A stretch of 64,000 nt of DNA from Zoogloea sp016790385 (GTDB taxonomy: Bacteria; Pseudomonadota; Gammaproteobacteria; Burkholderiales; Rhodocyclaceae): NCBI RefSeq assembly GCF_041916735.1, contig NZ_JAYRYY010000001.1; one strand, written 5' to 3'. Of the stretch, positions 43,077 to 52,602 are shown one piece after another. The notes beneath the pieces were generated by a model. The model worked only from the letters and a program-made list of their open reading frames with translations, searched no databases and was not told the DNA's origin. The stretch's first letter is position 1. Each line of letters starts with the position of its first letter. Both the position numbers and the translations under genes were made by a program.

Positions 43077-44009
43077 TCAGCTGCGATCCTTGTCGACCTT
43101 GCCAATCAGGAGAAACTCCATGAGCGCCTTCTGCACATGCAGTCGATTCTCGGCCTCATCCCATACCACCGACTGGGGACCGTCAATCACGTCCGCCGAG
43201 ACTTCCTCACCTCGATGTGCGGGCAGACAGTGCATGAAGACGGCGCCCGGATTGGCCACCTTCATCATGTCCTCATCCACCTGCCAATCGGCAAAATCCC
43301 GCATCCGCTCCTCGTTCTCCGCCTCGAAACCCATGCTGGTCCATACGTCCGTAGTAACGAGGTCGGCACCCCGGCAAGCCTCCATGGGATCGTCGAAATG
43401 TACGAAGTGCCCGGTGCCATACAGGCCCGCCCGCTCCGGCTCGACTTCGTAGCCAGGCGGCGTGGAAACACGCACCTGGAAGTCGAGCACCTCGGCTGCC
43501 TGAAGCCACGTATTGCAGACGTTATTGGAGTCGCCCACCCAGGCCACCGTCTTACCCTGGATCGGTCCCCGGTGCTCGATGAAGGTGAAGATATCAGCGA
43601 GGATCTGACACGGGTGATACTCGTTGGTCAGACCATTGACGACGGGCACCCGCGAATATTCGGCAAATCGCTCGATGATCGACTGCTCGAAAGTACGGAT
43701 CATGACAATATCGCTCATCCGCGAAATCACTTGAGCGGCGTCCTCTACAGGCTCACCACGCCCCAGTTGCGAATCGCGGGTATTGAGATAGATTGCCGAG
43801 CCCCCAAGTTGCTGCATGCCTGCCTCGAAGGACAGACGCGTGCGCGTGCTGGCTTTTTCGAAGATCATCACCAACGTTCGATCGAACAAGGGATGATGGG
43901 GTTCGTAGCGCTTGAAGCGATCTTTTATCCAGCGCGTGCGGGAAAAAAGATAGTCATACTCGGCGCGAGAAAAATCTTTGAACTGTAAGTAGTGTCTCGG
44001 TGCGTTCAT
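43077..44009 (-). CDS. argF: Ornithine carbamoyltransferase
   Basis: 310 aa. Carbamoyl-phosphate-binding FEKASTRTRLSFEAGM, STRT-type motif, HPCQILADIFTF and MHCLPAHRGEEV. Catalyses citrulline formation in arginine synthesis. Fifteen bases after argD stop, so co-transcribed with it. Confidence 0.97.
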   Translation of the reverse strand: MNAPRHYLQFKDFSRAEYDYLFSRTRWIKDRFKRYEPHHPLFDRTLVMIFEKASTRTRLSFEAGMQQLGGSAIYLNTRDSQLGRGEPVEDAAQVISRMSDIVMIRTFEQSIIERFAEYSRVPVVNGLTNEYHPCQILADIFTFIEHRGPIQGKTVAWVGDSNNVCNTWLQAAEVLDFQVRVSTPPGYEVEPERAGLYGTGHFVHFDDPMEACRGADLVTTDVWTSMGFEAENEERMRDFADWQVDEDMMKVANPGAVFMHCLPAHRGEEVSADVIDGPQSVVWDEAENRLHVQKALMEFLLIGKVDKDRS

Positions 44010-44024
44010 GGCACTCGTTCTTGG

Positions 44025-45200
44025 TTATTGTGCTGCAAGAAATCCCCTGATCAGCGCCGTCACCCCCTCAACCAGCGTCAATGCATCCTCCTCGCTGAAA
44101 TTCAGGGGCGGCAGAAGACGGATAACCTTGTCTGCGGTCACATTGATCAGAAGTCCAGCCTCCAGAGCTTGGATCACCAGGGCTCCGCAGGGGCGGTCGA
44201 GTTCGATCCCGATCATCAGGCCAACCCCACGGATGTCCTTAACTCCCTCCTCTGCCTCAAGGGCTGCCACCAGACGGGCACGGATGAGGTCACCAACGCG
44301 CAGCGCGTTGGACCGCAAGTCCTCATCCTCGATGACAGACAGGGTGGTGAGCGCCGCTGCACAGGCCAGCGGATTGCCGCCGAAGGTCGAACCGTGGTTT
44401 CCAGGCTTGAAAGTACCAGTGGCGCGACCGGCCGCCAGGCAGGCACCAATGGGCACACCGGAACCGAGGCCCTTGGCCAGTGACATCACATCAGGCCTGA
44501 CCCCTGCGCTCTGATGCCCGAACCAGTCCCCGGTACGGCCGATGCCGCACTGAACTTCATCGAACATCAATAGCCACTTTCGCTCATCGCACAAGGCGCG
44601 GAGGGCTTGGAGATAAGCCTGATGCGCGACGCGGATCCCGCCTTCTCCCTGAACGGGTTCGACCAGCACAGCGACGATGTCGGACCGGCCTTCCGCTGTC
44701 GCGGCAAGCGTAGCGAGATCATCAAAGGGAACGCGGACAAACCCACCTACAAGGGGCTCGAACCCCACTTGAACCTTCTTGTTGCCGGTAGCAGACAGGG
44801 TTGCAAGGGTACGTCCGTGGAAGGACTGCTCCATGACCAGAATGGCAGGCTCGGCAATGCCAAGTCCATGCCCATAAAGCCGGGCAAGCTTGATAGCGGC
44901 CTCGTTGGCCTCGGCACCTGAATTGCAGAAGAAAACTTCATCCATGCCCGCCAGAGATGCGAGCTTGTCGGACAAGGCCTCCTGAAGCGGAATACCGTAG
45001 AGATTTGAGGTGTGAATGACCTGGGAAACCTGTTCCGAGATCGCCTTCACGAGGCGAGGATGATTGTGGCCGAGCGTGCTTACGGCGATTCCGGAAAGGG
45101 CATCCAGATAACGCTTTCCGGCCAGATCAAACAGCCAAGAGCCCTCGCCGTGGCTGAAGGCCACAGGAAGCCGCCCGTAGGTGTTCATCAAATGAGACAT
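44025..45200 (-). CDS. argD: Acetylornithine aminotransferase
   Basis: 391 aa from ATG 45200 (MSHLMNTYGRLPVAFSHGEG), with AAGG seven bases before it; an upstream in-frame extension to 45506 is not conserved. PLP class III: pyridoxal-Lys in SLAKGLGSGVP, LLMFDEVQCGIGRTGDWFG, and the NSGAEANEAAIKLARLYG segment. Converts N-acetylglutamate semialdehyde to N-acetylornithine, and may also act in lysine synthesis. First gene of the arg run. Confidence 0.95.
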   Translation of the reverse strand: MSHLMNTYGRLPVAFSHGEGSWLFDLAGKRYLDALSGIAVSTLGHNHPRLVKAISEQVSQVIHTSNLYGIPLQEALSDKLASLAGMDEVFFCNSGAEANEAAIKLARLYGHGLGIAEPAILVMEQSFHGRTLATLSATGNKKVQVGFEPLVGGFVRVPFDDLATLAATAEGRSDIVAVLVEPVQGEGGIRVAHQAYLQALRALCDERKWLLMFDEVQCGIGRTGDWFGHQSAGVRPDVMSLAKGLGSGVPIGACLAAGRATGTFKPGNHGSTFGGNPLACAAALTTLSVIEDEDLRSNALRVGDLIRARLVAALEAEEGVKDIRGVGLMIGIELDRPCGALVIQALEAGLLINVTADKVIRLLPPLNFSEEDALTLVEGVTALIRGFLAAQ

Positions 45201-45396
45201 GGAAGAACCTTGTTGCGTTGACTGCCCGCTGCCCGCCGCGACTGCATACGCCAACGACCAGAAAGGCGAAACGGCGACTTGCGTCGCCGTTTGGTACATA
45301 AACTCTGCGGGACATGCTAATCCAAAACCACTGGATTGTACAGGCACGCCCGATGACCGCGCGCCCGGGACCTCCCGGGATAAACAGCTTGCACTC

Positions 45397-46137
45397 TCAA
45401 TTCGGCTTATCAACCACGGAAGGCGCGGTTGTGGTCGGCGCAGGTGTCGGCACGGCAGCCGCCTCCGGCACAGCGACTTCATTCTTGACCACCGCAGGGG
45501 GGGCATCCCGCCATTTGCCGGCGCGCTTCAGCTTGTCCCTCAGCCCTGGAAGCGGGAAACCCAACTCGTAGGCCAGATGTGCATTTTCGAGGGATTTTCC
45601 GAAATCCCCCGCATCAAAGTAGGCGAGCCCCAGGTTGTACGCCACGTTCGCATCCTTGCTTTGACTTACATCGGCGGCACCCAGTTTTTCAAGCGCCTGG
45701 GCTCGCTGCCCTTGTTTAAGGAGATAGTGCCCATAAATCACCTTAACCATCGCATCTTCGGGCTGAAAGACCTCCGCACGCATCAGAAAGCACCCGATGC
45801 TATAGGCCGCCCCAGGCGGTTTGGATACCTTGAGGTTGGATCCGAGCCGGACCATGGACATCAAAGCCCGGTGGTGATTGGGAAAGGCTCTCAATGTATA
45901 GCTGATCTCCCCACCAACCTGGCCGGGCACCTTGCGCAGATTCTCCACATTGGCGTCAAAGTGAAAGGCCTCGACCACATTGAGCCGGTCGGTACCGATG
46001 GAGTTGCGATAATCGTAAGGGCCATAAGCATTCCTGAGATTCCCACATTCAGGAGAGAGGGTCTGCTGACCAAACGCCGGCACCGAAAACATGCCAGCCG
46101 CCACAACGGACAACCAAAGCGGATACATCTTTATCAT
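45397..46137 (-). CDS. Secreted TPR-repeat protein at the end of the exopolysaccharide locus
   Basis: 246 aa from ATG 46137: signal peptide MIKMYPLWLSVVAAGMFSVP then AFG-QQ. Then an unrecognised domain with SPECGNLRNAYGPYDYRN and VEAFHFDANVENLRKV, and two to three TPR-like helix pairs around residues 110-200 (VIYGHYLLKQGQRAQALEKL and VAYNLGLAYFDAGDFGKSLEN). The C-terminus is Ala/Pro/Thr-rich. It is too short to be the ~900-residue PrsT TPR protein. The O-antigen-ligase-like gene ends 113 bases upstream of its start. Function unknown. Confidence 0.75.
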   Translation of the reverse strand: MIKMYPLWLSVVAAGMFSVPAFGQQTLSPECGNLRNAYGPYDYRNSIGTDRLNVVEAFHFDANVENLRKVPGQVGGEISYTLRAFPNHHRALMSMVRLGSNLKVSKPPGAAYSIGCFLMRAEVFQPEDAMVKVIYGHYLLKQGQRAQALEKLGAADVSQSKDANVAYNLGLAYFDAGDFGKSLENAHLAYELGFPLPGLRDKLKRAGKWRDAPPAVVKNEVAVPEAAAVPTPAPTTTAPSVVDKPN

Positions 46138-46250
46138 GATCTGTTCCAAGTTTCGGCGGCGAGCGACACCCGCCCCACGTGACACTATCGCATTGATTTC
46201 CGATTACGGCATGCGAGCCTGACTGCGTTGCGGAAACGCGGGGCAGGCCC

Positions 46251-47573
46251 CTACCCGGATGAGGAAAGATTCCCTCGAAGGGCGGGCGACGAATTTCCAA
46301 TCGCTGCCGCCGATGTATGTCGCTGCCCCTGCTCCACGGACTTACGGTGCGCGGTCAAGTATCCGTACCCGGCAACCAGCATCACCATGATGTTATAGGG
46401 TAGATCAAAGTAGGCGAGACTCAGGAAAGTCCCACCGACGGCGTACCCGATCAGCGACACCTGGCACATCCCCGCGAGATGGAAAAGCCATGCCAGTTCC
46501 TCCACATTCCGCGTCTGGTTGCGCAGGCGGCGAGCAACGCCCAGTGTGCTCAGCCACATCAACAGGAACAGGATGAGTCCGATGTAGCCGTGCTCACCCA
46601 ATACCGAGAAGTAGATGCTATGGGCGACGTGAATGTCGAGGGGGTTTGGCGCGAAGGCGGCAAACAGCTCCCCTGTATAGGCTTCGTAGCCGGCACCGGT
46701 CAACCGGGCATTGGCGATATTGAAAGCGAGCCACCAGGCGTTGATACGCCCCATCGCCGAAGCGTCCTGATCGTACTCGGCAATCGTGCCCATCCGCTCC
46801 TCCCACCCTGAAGGCATGAACGCGATGAGACCGATACCGGCCAGCGCCACGATGACACCCATGATGAGCTTGCGCTCAGAGCGCATCCACATGACAAAGC
46901 CCATTGCCCCCAGCGCAAGCAATGCGCCTCTGGATTGCGTTCCGAGTGCTGCCGCGGCCGATAACAACATGAGGAGCACGAGACCGCGCTTCAGCCAGAC
47001 GTTCCCGGCCATCAGGCGAAGATAGTTCATGAGCGGGATCGCCATGATCAATGCCACCGCAATCTCGTTGTTACCTTCGATGAAACCCCCGGGCGGCCCC
47101 CACACCCGGGCATTTCCACCCGTCGATATGGTGAAGAACCCGCCTTTCAAACCGTAGAAACCGATGGAAATGACATTGATCCAGATAAATAAGTCGATAT
47201 GCCGACGCTCCTTGATGGCAGCAAGCGCAATCAAGGTCATCAACTGGATCTTCAGCACCTTCTTGAGCTGGTCGAAGGAGGCTCCGGGATAGTAGGCCGC
47301 AGCGGTCGTGATACACATCCACACGACGAACAGGATCAGCAGGACGACTGCCTTTTCCTTCGGCAGTTTGAGTTCGTCCTTCGTAATCAGCAAGGACAGC
47401 AACGCCGCAACCGCCGCGACCGCCGCAAACGGAAAATCGCCCGCAAACCCGTAAGTCAATCGGTGGGGATTCATGATGCTGATCCACGTCCACAAATTGA
47501 CAGCCACATAGGTATGGCGAAGCGCAGAGGGCAGTGCGGCGAGCACCAGCAGTACCATCAGCAGATCACGCAT
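46251..47573 (-). CDS. O-antigen-ligase-like protein, exosortase A system-associated
   Basis: 440 aa, about 10-12 hydrophobic segments with a large loop. N-terminal MRDLLMVLLVLAALPSALRHTYVAVNLWTWISIMNPHRL is characteristic of the TIGR03097 'exosortase A system-associated O-glycosylation ligase' family, together with GGNARVWGPPGGFIEGNNEIAVAL and LIAFMPSGWEERM. Expected to transfer a glycan to a lipid or protein acceptor on the periplasmic side. It follows the second NodB gene in the XrtA locus. Confidence 0.88.
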   Translation of the reverse strand: MRDLLMVLLVLAALPSALRHTYVAVNLWTWISIMNPHRLTYGFAGDFPFAAVAAVAALLSLLITKDELKLPKEKAVVLLILFVVWMCITTAAAYYPGASFDQLKKVLKIQLMTLIALAAIKERRHIDLFIWINVISIGFYGLKGGFFTISTGGNARVWGPPGGFIEGNNEIAVALIMAIPLMNYLRLMAGNVWLKRGLVLLMLLSAAAALGTQSRGALLALGAMGFVMWMRSERKLIMGVIVALAGIGLIAFMPSGWEERMGTIAEYDQDASAMGRINAWWLAFNIANARLTGAGYEAYTGELFAAFAPNPLDIHVAHSIYFSVLGEHGYIGLILFLLMWLSTLGVARRLRNQTRNVEELAWLFHLAGMCQVSLIGYAVGGTFLSLAYFDLPYNIMVMLVAGYGYLTAHRKSVEQGQRHTSAAAIGNSSPALRGNLSSSG

Positions 47574-47639
47574 GGCGACTCCCCGTACCGAAGCCGTTGC
47601 CCTGGCGCACGAACGCGGATGGCTTTCCGGATTTGATGA

Positions 47640-48644
47640 TCACGCCACGGCCCCTTCAGAGAACAGGCGCCGGGAATGACTCCTGAAGAAATTGTGGCTC
47701 AGACGCAGGGCGAACCGCAGCAGATCCTTGTCCCAGGGGGTGAATCGGGGCAACTCGAAAAGGCCGGATTCGGGCCCCACGGAGCCATAAGACGTTGTAA
47801 ACGCGGCCTCATAGCCCAGCTCTCGGGCAAACCGGGCGTGCACGGCCAGATAGTCCTGCTCCGGACGACCATTGGGATAGGCGAAGTATCGGGGGGCCTT
47901 GCCCAGCAAGCGCGTCAGGTGGGCCCGATTGTCGGCAATCTGCTGCCTGGCCTCGGCCTCCGACAGCACCGCCAAGATCGGGTGATCCATCGTGTGTCCG
48001 CCAATCTCCATGCCAGCCGCCTGAAGCGCCTGGAGCTGGGCCGTGGTCATCATCAGATTGCTCGGAATGCTCCCGGCAGTCTCCGCCACCAGTCGGTCAA
48101 GAGCCGTCCTGCGCCCCTCGGGCGTCAAGTACTTGAGTTTAGGCAATAGCCGCTCGGTGAGCCTGTACCGCTCCGCATTCGTTGCCACGGAGCAGACCCC
48201 GAGATCAAGCCAACCAAGGTCAAGACGATCACCCCGAAAGCTACGCAGCGCCTCCCTCGCGACGTCATTCCACATGACGCCACCATCCAGGAATCCACTC
48301 GCGACAAAAAAGGTCGCCTTAACGCCGTGCTTGATCAAGATTGGGCAAGCGATGGTGTAGTTGTCGGCGTACCCGTCGTCGAAGGTGATGGCCAGGGCGC
48401 GGGAAGGGAGCGACCCTGAGCGTAGGCGCGTCAGGGCTTCATCCATCGGTAGCACGTTGAAGTACTGCACCAGGGTGCCAACCAGGGCATCGAAACGAGC
48501 CGCATGCATCTCGTCGGGAGACAAGGGGTCCACCTCGGGCAGCACGCGATGGAAGATCAGCACCGTCAAGCGTTTGCTGTTACCCCCGAGAAGGGAGCCC
48601 ATTCCCTCCAACAGTCGTGACGAACCCATATTCTTTGAAACCAT
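47640..48644 (-). CDS. Polysaccharide deacetylase (NodB domain), second in the locus
   Basis: 334 aa from ATG 48644, with GAGGA four bases upstream; an earlier in-frame start at 48692 adds 16 residues. NodB homology: ITFDDGYADNYTIACPILIKHG, a zinc His pair in EIGGHTMDHPIL, and FAYPNGRPEQDYL. No signal peptide was evident, so it may act on cytoplasmic intermediates or be exported otherwise. Distinct from the XrtA-specific deacetylase at 59589. Likely removes acetyl groups from amino-sugar units. Confidence 0.9.
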   Translation of the reverse strand: MVSKNMGSSRLLEGMGSLLGGNSKRLTVLIFHRVLPEVDPLSPDEMHAARFDALVGTLVQYFNVLPMDEALTRLRSGSLPSRALAITFDDGYADNYTIACPILIKHGVKATFFVASGFLDGGVMWNDVAREALRSFRGDRLDLGWLDLGVCSVATNAERYRLTERLLPKLKYLTPEGRRTALDRLVAETAGSIPSNLMMTTAQLQALQAAGMEIGGHTMDHPILAVLSEAEARQQIADNRAHLTRLLGKAPRYFAYPNGRPEQDYLAVHARFARELGYEAAFTTSYGSVGPESGLFELPRFTPWDKDLLRFALRLSHNFFRSHSRRLFSEGAVA

Positions 48645-48804
48645 CTGATCCTCGGAGCACACGGCCGAGCCGCTGCCTGACTGACACGACACACAAGCTG
48701 CCTGGCATTGATCAAGGACAAGGCCGACAATGGAAGCTGATTGCCCCAGAAGAGGCCCGGCCCGACATATTCCGATAGCCCACCGACAGCGGGAAACGAG
48801 GTGA

Positions 48805-50160
48805 TCAACGCTTGACGTGGCTCACAACATACCGGTTCTTGCCCGATTTTTCACGCGGGATTTCAGGCACTTCGTTAATTTCAACCTGTACCGACTCGCC
48901 CAGCCTCGCCGCAAAATCGCGACGTATGCGCAGACGCTCACCTTCGCCAAAACGAGCGTCGACCACGACCATCACCTCGGTGCGATCGATGCTGTGCTGG
49001 ATGATCTTGAAACGCTGCACCCCGGGCAGATCCCGAACGGTGTAAATCAGCGCGAGCGCATGGATGACGGTACCGTCTGCGGCCACCACAAAATCCGTCG
49101 TACGCCCCTGGACCTCGCTCAGCACGGGCAGCTTCACACCGCAGGCACATTCCTGGGCGCCAATCACCCCGACATCGCCAGTGCGATAACGCACAAAGGG
49201 GAAACCACGGGTCGCCGTATGCGTGACCACGATCTCACCCGCCTCGCCGGGTGCAACCGGCCGCCCTTCGGGATCGATCGTCTCGACAACGATGTCTTCC
49301 GCCGAGAGGTGAAGGCTGCCATGGGGGCACTGGTGGGCAATGAAGCCGGCATCGCGGGAACCATAGCCGTTCGCTACCGGGCAGCCAAAGACTTCCGAAA
49401 TGGACTTTTTCTGGTGATCGTAAAGCATCTCGGAGGTCACAAAGGCCACCTTGATCCCCAGATCATTCATCGGAATTCCCCAGGCCCGCGCCTTCTCGGC
49501 AATATGGGCAAAGGCCGAAGGATAGCCAAACAACATGCGGGGTCGCAAAGTACGGATGGTCGCGAGCATCTCGCGCACCTTGTCGTCCGACATTTCGAAG
49601 GCCGGCAACAACCAGGTACGCAGCAGACGATCCCGCACCGCCTTGACCCGGTCCTGGGCACCCAGCTCAATGGGAGACCCCCACAGCACAACTTCCTTAT
49701 CCCCGATGTCCACATCCCACCAGCGGGTTGCCCGCCACTTGGCCGCGATGTCGTGGCTCTTGCGCTCCTTGCCGATATAGAAGATCAAGGGCTCACCGCT
49801 CGAACCACCGGTGTTGTAGCGCATCAGTGACACCGCATTGTCGGCGCGCAGGGCATCAGCGTGTTCGCGAATCACCGGTTTGGTCATGAACGGCAGACGC
49901 CGAAGATCCTCGACACCGGCGCACCGAGCAGGATCAAAGTCGAGCTGACGGAACAAATCGCGAAAGTAGGGAACATGAGTCCCGATATCGGTCAGGAAGC
50001 TGCGCAGACGCTCACTCTGCAAGGCAAGAATTTCTTCCCGTGGCAGGTATTGGCTCTTCTCCAAGTCGTGGAGACGCTCCACCGAGTTATGGGATTTCAG
50101 TTTCTCGTGGAGTGGAAAAATCACTCCCGAGCACAAACGCGTATACAAACCCATTTCCAT
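48805..50160 (-). CDS. PaaK/CapK-like adenylate-forming enzyme
   Basis: 451 aa. P-loop of adenylate-forming enzymes (MRYNTGGSSGEPLIFYIG), a middle ATP motif in VANGYGSRDAGFIA, YRTGDVG and a C-terminal lid with EVQGRTTDFVVAADG and IPREKSGKNRYV. Relatives are phenylacetate-CoA ligases and the CapK group of polysaccharide clusters. The acid substrate is unknown; it might activate an acyl or amino-acid substituent for the polymer. Start ATG 50160 shares a base with the TGA of the preceding glycosyltransferase; ATG 50154 is an alternative. Confidence 0.85.
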   Translation of the reverse strand: MEMGLYTRLCSGVIFPLHEKLKSHNSVERLHDLEKSQYLPREEILALQSERLRSFLTDIGTHVPYFRDLFRQLDFDPARCAGVEDLRRLPFMTKPVIREHADALRADNAVSLMRYNTGGSSGEPLIFYIGKERKSHDIAAKWRATRWWDVDIGDKEVVLWGSPIELGAQDRVKAVRDRLLRTWLLPAFEMSDDKVREMLATIRTLRPRMLFGYPSAFAHIAEKARAWGIPMNDLGIKVAFVTSEMLYDHQKKSISEVFGCPVANGYGSRDAGFIAHQCPHGSLHLSAEDIVVETIDPEGRPVAPGEAGEIVVTHTATRGFPFVRYRTGDVGVIGAQECACGVKLPVLSEVQGRTTDFVVAADGTVIHALALIYTVRDLPGVQRFKIIQHSIDRTEVMVVVDARFGEGERLRIRRDFAARLGESVQVEINEVPEIPREKSGKNRYVVSHVKR

Positions 50161-51257
50161 CAATCTCCGGCAAGCACGGCTGCGCGGTAAACCGAGAGCC
50201 ATTTCTCGCGGATCACCGGCCATGCATACTGTTTGACTTCGTCGCTGGCGGCTGCGGCGAGCCTCCGCGCCTTATCCTGATCGAGCAGCAACTCCAGCAT
50301 CGCCTCGGCCATGCGTTCCGGGGCACGCGCCGGCACAAGCAGGGCTGTACGCCCGTTCTCCGCGATGAAGGGCACGCCCCCCACATCTGTTGACACCACC
50401 GGCACACCACTGGCGAAGGCCTCCAGGATCGAAATGGGCATGTTGTCCACGGTGCTTGGATTAATCATGAGATCAGCCGAGGCGTAGAGCGCGGGGATGT
50501 TCTCGTTGTCGATGCGCCCGGCAAATGTCACCGAAGGGGCAATCCCCAGGTTCACCGCCATGGTTTCGAGATTGCGGAGTTCCGGGCCGCTTCCGGCCAC
50601 CGTCAGACGTGCCTCGGGAAGACGCTTCCGCACTTGGGCAAAGGCCGCCAGGACCGTGGGAATGTCATAGATGGGCTCCAGGTTGCGGGTCACCACCACG
50701 TGCGGCGCGTGCGCCCCAGTCGTCTTGCGGGGCACGGCAAAGCGCTCAAGGTTGATGATGTTGGGAACAATGCGGGACTCGAACCCGAAACGCCTGAACA
50801 CTCCGTCCAGAAAGGCGGACGGCACCACCAGCGCGCTGGCGCTCGCCAGGGTACGGTGCACAAAGCGTGGCGCGGCGGCAAAGAAGGGCTCTGCCTCGCC
50901 ACCCCGGTAGTTGACGACCACCGGCGTGCCCCGGAGCCGCGCAATCCAGATCGCCGGTGCCGAAAACAGATGCCAGGACCATCCCGAGTTTGCCAGCACA
51001 TGCATCACGTCAGTGCGGCCGCTGGCGCGCCACAGCGCCAGAAGATAGGGCAGAAGACGTGCAAAGGCACGCATCACGGGCACTTTGCCGACAAAGGCAG
51101 GTTTGTAGGGTGCATTCGTGCGCACCAGTTCCACCTGCACACCTTCCGCCTGAAGCAGGCCGACAAGCTGCTTGCATTGATTGGCCATTCCTCCCGAGGG
51201 CGGAGGAAGCGGCCCGACGATCGTCAGGCGCAGGCCCGCGTACTGCTCACCATCCAT
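50160..51257 (-). CDS. Glycosyltransferase, family 1/4 (GT-B)
   Basis: 365 aa. LTIVGPLPPPSGGMANQCKQLVGLL is the GT-B N-terminal start; HVVVTRNLEPIYDIPTVLAAFAQV, LTVAGSGPEL and SISILEAFASGVPVVSTDVGGVPF-type C-terminal NDP-sugar-binding segment are clear. Not obviously one of the XrtA-named subfamilies. Transfers a sugar to a growing lipid-linked oligosaccharide in the cytosol, substrate unknown. Coupled by TGATG to the PaaK-like gene. Confidence 0.9.
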   Translation of the reverse strand: MDGEQYAGLRLTIVGPLPPPSGGMANQCKQLVGLLQAEGVQVELVRTNAPYKPAFVGKVPVMRAFARLLPYLLALWRASGRTDVMHVLANSGWSWHLFSAPAIWIARLRGTPVVVNYRGGEAEPFFAAAPRFVHRTLASASALVVPSAFLDGVFRRFGFESRIVPNIINLERFAVPRKTTGAHAPHVVVTRNLEPIYDIPTVLAAFAQVRKRLPEARLTVAGSGPELRNLETMAVNLGIAPSVTFAGRIDNENIPALYASADLMINPSTVDNMPISILEAFASGVPVVSTDVGGVPFIAENGRTALLVPARAPERMAEAMLELLLDQDKARRLAAAASDEVKQYAWPVIREKWLSVYRAAVLAGD

Positions 51258-51334
51258 ATCGGTCCTTCATTGGATCCAAGAGGGCCGATGCCGGCGCACC
51301 GCGGAGGTACCCGATCCATCGAACCGACGCGAGT

Positions 51335-52540
51335 TTAGCCATGCCGCCCGCGAAAACGTGTGACACATCGCTCAATGACACCATCCAGACGCGCCATTGC
51401 CCGCTCCCATGTGTGGTGACTGAGCATTCTTTCGCGTCCCGCGTGGCTCAAACGCTGCCTCTCCTCCGGACTGGAGAGAATGCGCAAGATTGCCCGCGCG
51501 TAGTCGTCGGGGGTATCCGCCACCAGGAAATGGGCTTCATCCTCGGCATCAACACCCCCAGCAGCGATGGAACTCGTCACCACCGGTACGCCCATGGCCA
51601 TCGCCTCAAGGATCTTGTTCTGCGTTCCACGGGCGATGTTGAGCGGAGCAACGGTCAAGGCCGAGCGCCACACATAGGGGCGCACATCCGGAACCGAGCC
51701 GGTCACGGTAACACCAGGGAGTTCCGCCAGCTTGCGGACACCCGGCGAGGGCTCGGCGCCCACGATGATCAGCTGGATATCAGGCCGGGCGGCTCTCAGC
51801 AGCGGCAGGGTCTGATGGCAAAAAGTGGTCATGCACTCCTCGTTCGGGTAGTAATCCATCCGACCGATGAAACTGATGGTGCTCGCTTCATAGGGTTGTG
51901 CCGACGGCGCGAAGAAAGCCGTATCCACTCCATTCGGAAACCAGTCGGAGAGCACGCCCGTACCGAAACTGTCGAGCGTCTGCTGTTCGGCCACGGTGGC
52001 CACCGCTCCGAGATCGAATTTCCGGGCAATGCGCTTTTCGGCGGCAAGAATCTTGCGCCCCTCAAGCCAGTAGCCCACCGAAACCGGAAAGCGCTTGTAG
52101 CGCACGTACTCCAACCACTTCTGGGAATCCATGTCGCAATAATCGAGCAACTTGGGGATGTGGGTCACATCCTCCACGTAACGCGCCACCGACGAGCAAT
52201 GGACGATGATCAGATCCCAATTGCGGCTATCGATCAGGCGCTTGATACGCTGCTCCAGCTCGGGAGAGAAAAAATAGGCCTCCGATGCCGACCCCGCCGT
52301 GGGCAGGCTGGCGACCATTCTCAATACCTGAACCGGGGTTCTGACGGTGGCCATTTCGAAGCCTTCGCAAAAGGGCGCGATGCCTCTGCCCTCCTCCACT
52401 TCGTCCTGCGAGCGCGCCAGCGAACACACGGTCACCTTGTGCCCCTGCTCCGACAGGTGCCGGATCATGTGAAAGGCACGAACCTTGGCCCCGCCGACCG
52501 GTGGGTAGGGAAATCGATGGCAAATGAAAAGTATGTTCAT
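51335..52540 (-). CDS. XrtA/PEP-CTERM system glycosyltransferase (TIGR03087-like)
   Basis: 401 aa. MNILFICHRFPYPPVGGAKVRAFHMIRHLSEQGHKV is the hallmark N-terminus of the TIGR03087 sugar transferases of EpsH/XrtA loci; DYCDMDSQKWLEY and FIGRMDYYPNEECMTTFC are also family-typical. C-terminal NKILEAMAMGVPVVTSS binds the sugar nucleotide. Adds a sugar to the exopolysaccharide repeat unit. Confidence 0.9.
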   Translation of the reverse strand: MNILFICHRFPYPPVGGAKVRAFHMIRHLSEQGHKVTVCSLARSQDEVEEGRGIAPFCEGFEMATVRTPVQVLRMVASLPTAGSASEAYFFSPELEQRIKRLIDSRNWDLIIVHCSSVARYVEDVTHIPKLLDYCDMDSQKWLEYVRYKRFPVSVGYWLEGRKILAAEKRIARKFDLGAVATVAEQQTLDSFGTGVLSDWFPNGVDTAFFAPSAQPYEASTISFIGRMDYYPNEECMTTFCHQTLPLLRAARPDIQLIIVGAEPSPGVRKLAELPGVTVTGSVPDVRPYVWRSALTVAPLNIARGTQNKILEAMAMGVPVVTSSIAAGGVDAEDEAHFLVADTPDDYARAILRILSSPEERQRLSHAGRERMLSHHTWERAMARLDGVIERCVTRFRGRHG

Positions 52541-52602
52541 GGGAGGAGAGACTCATCCACGACGCGCCTGAACGGCACGCCGGCAACAGCGGGCAGTGCC
52601 AT

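Noticed and set aside
45397..46137. PrsT, the TPR protein of PEP-CTERM regulation
   Set aside because: At 246 residues with two or three TPR pairs it is far too short for PrsT (about 900 residues).
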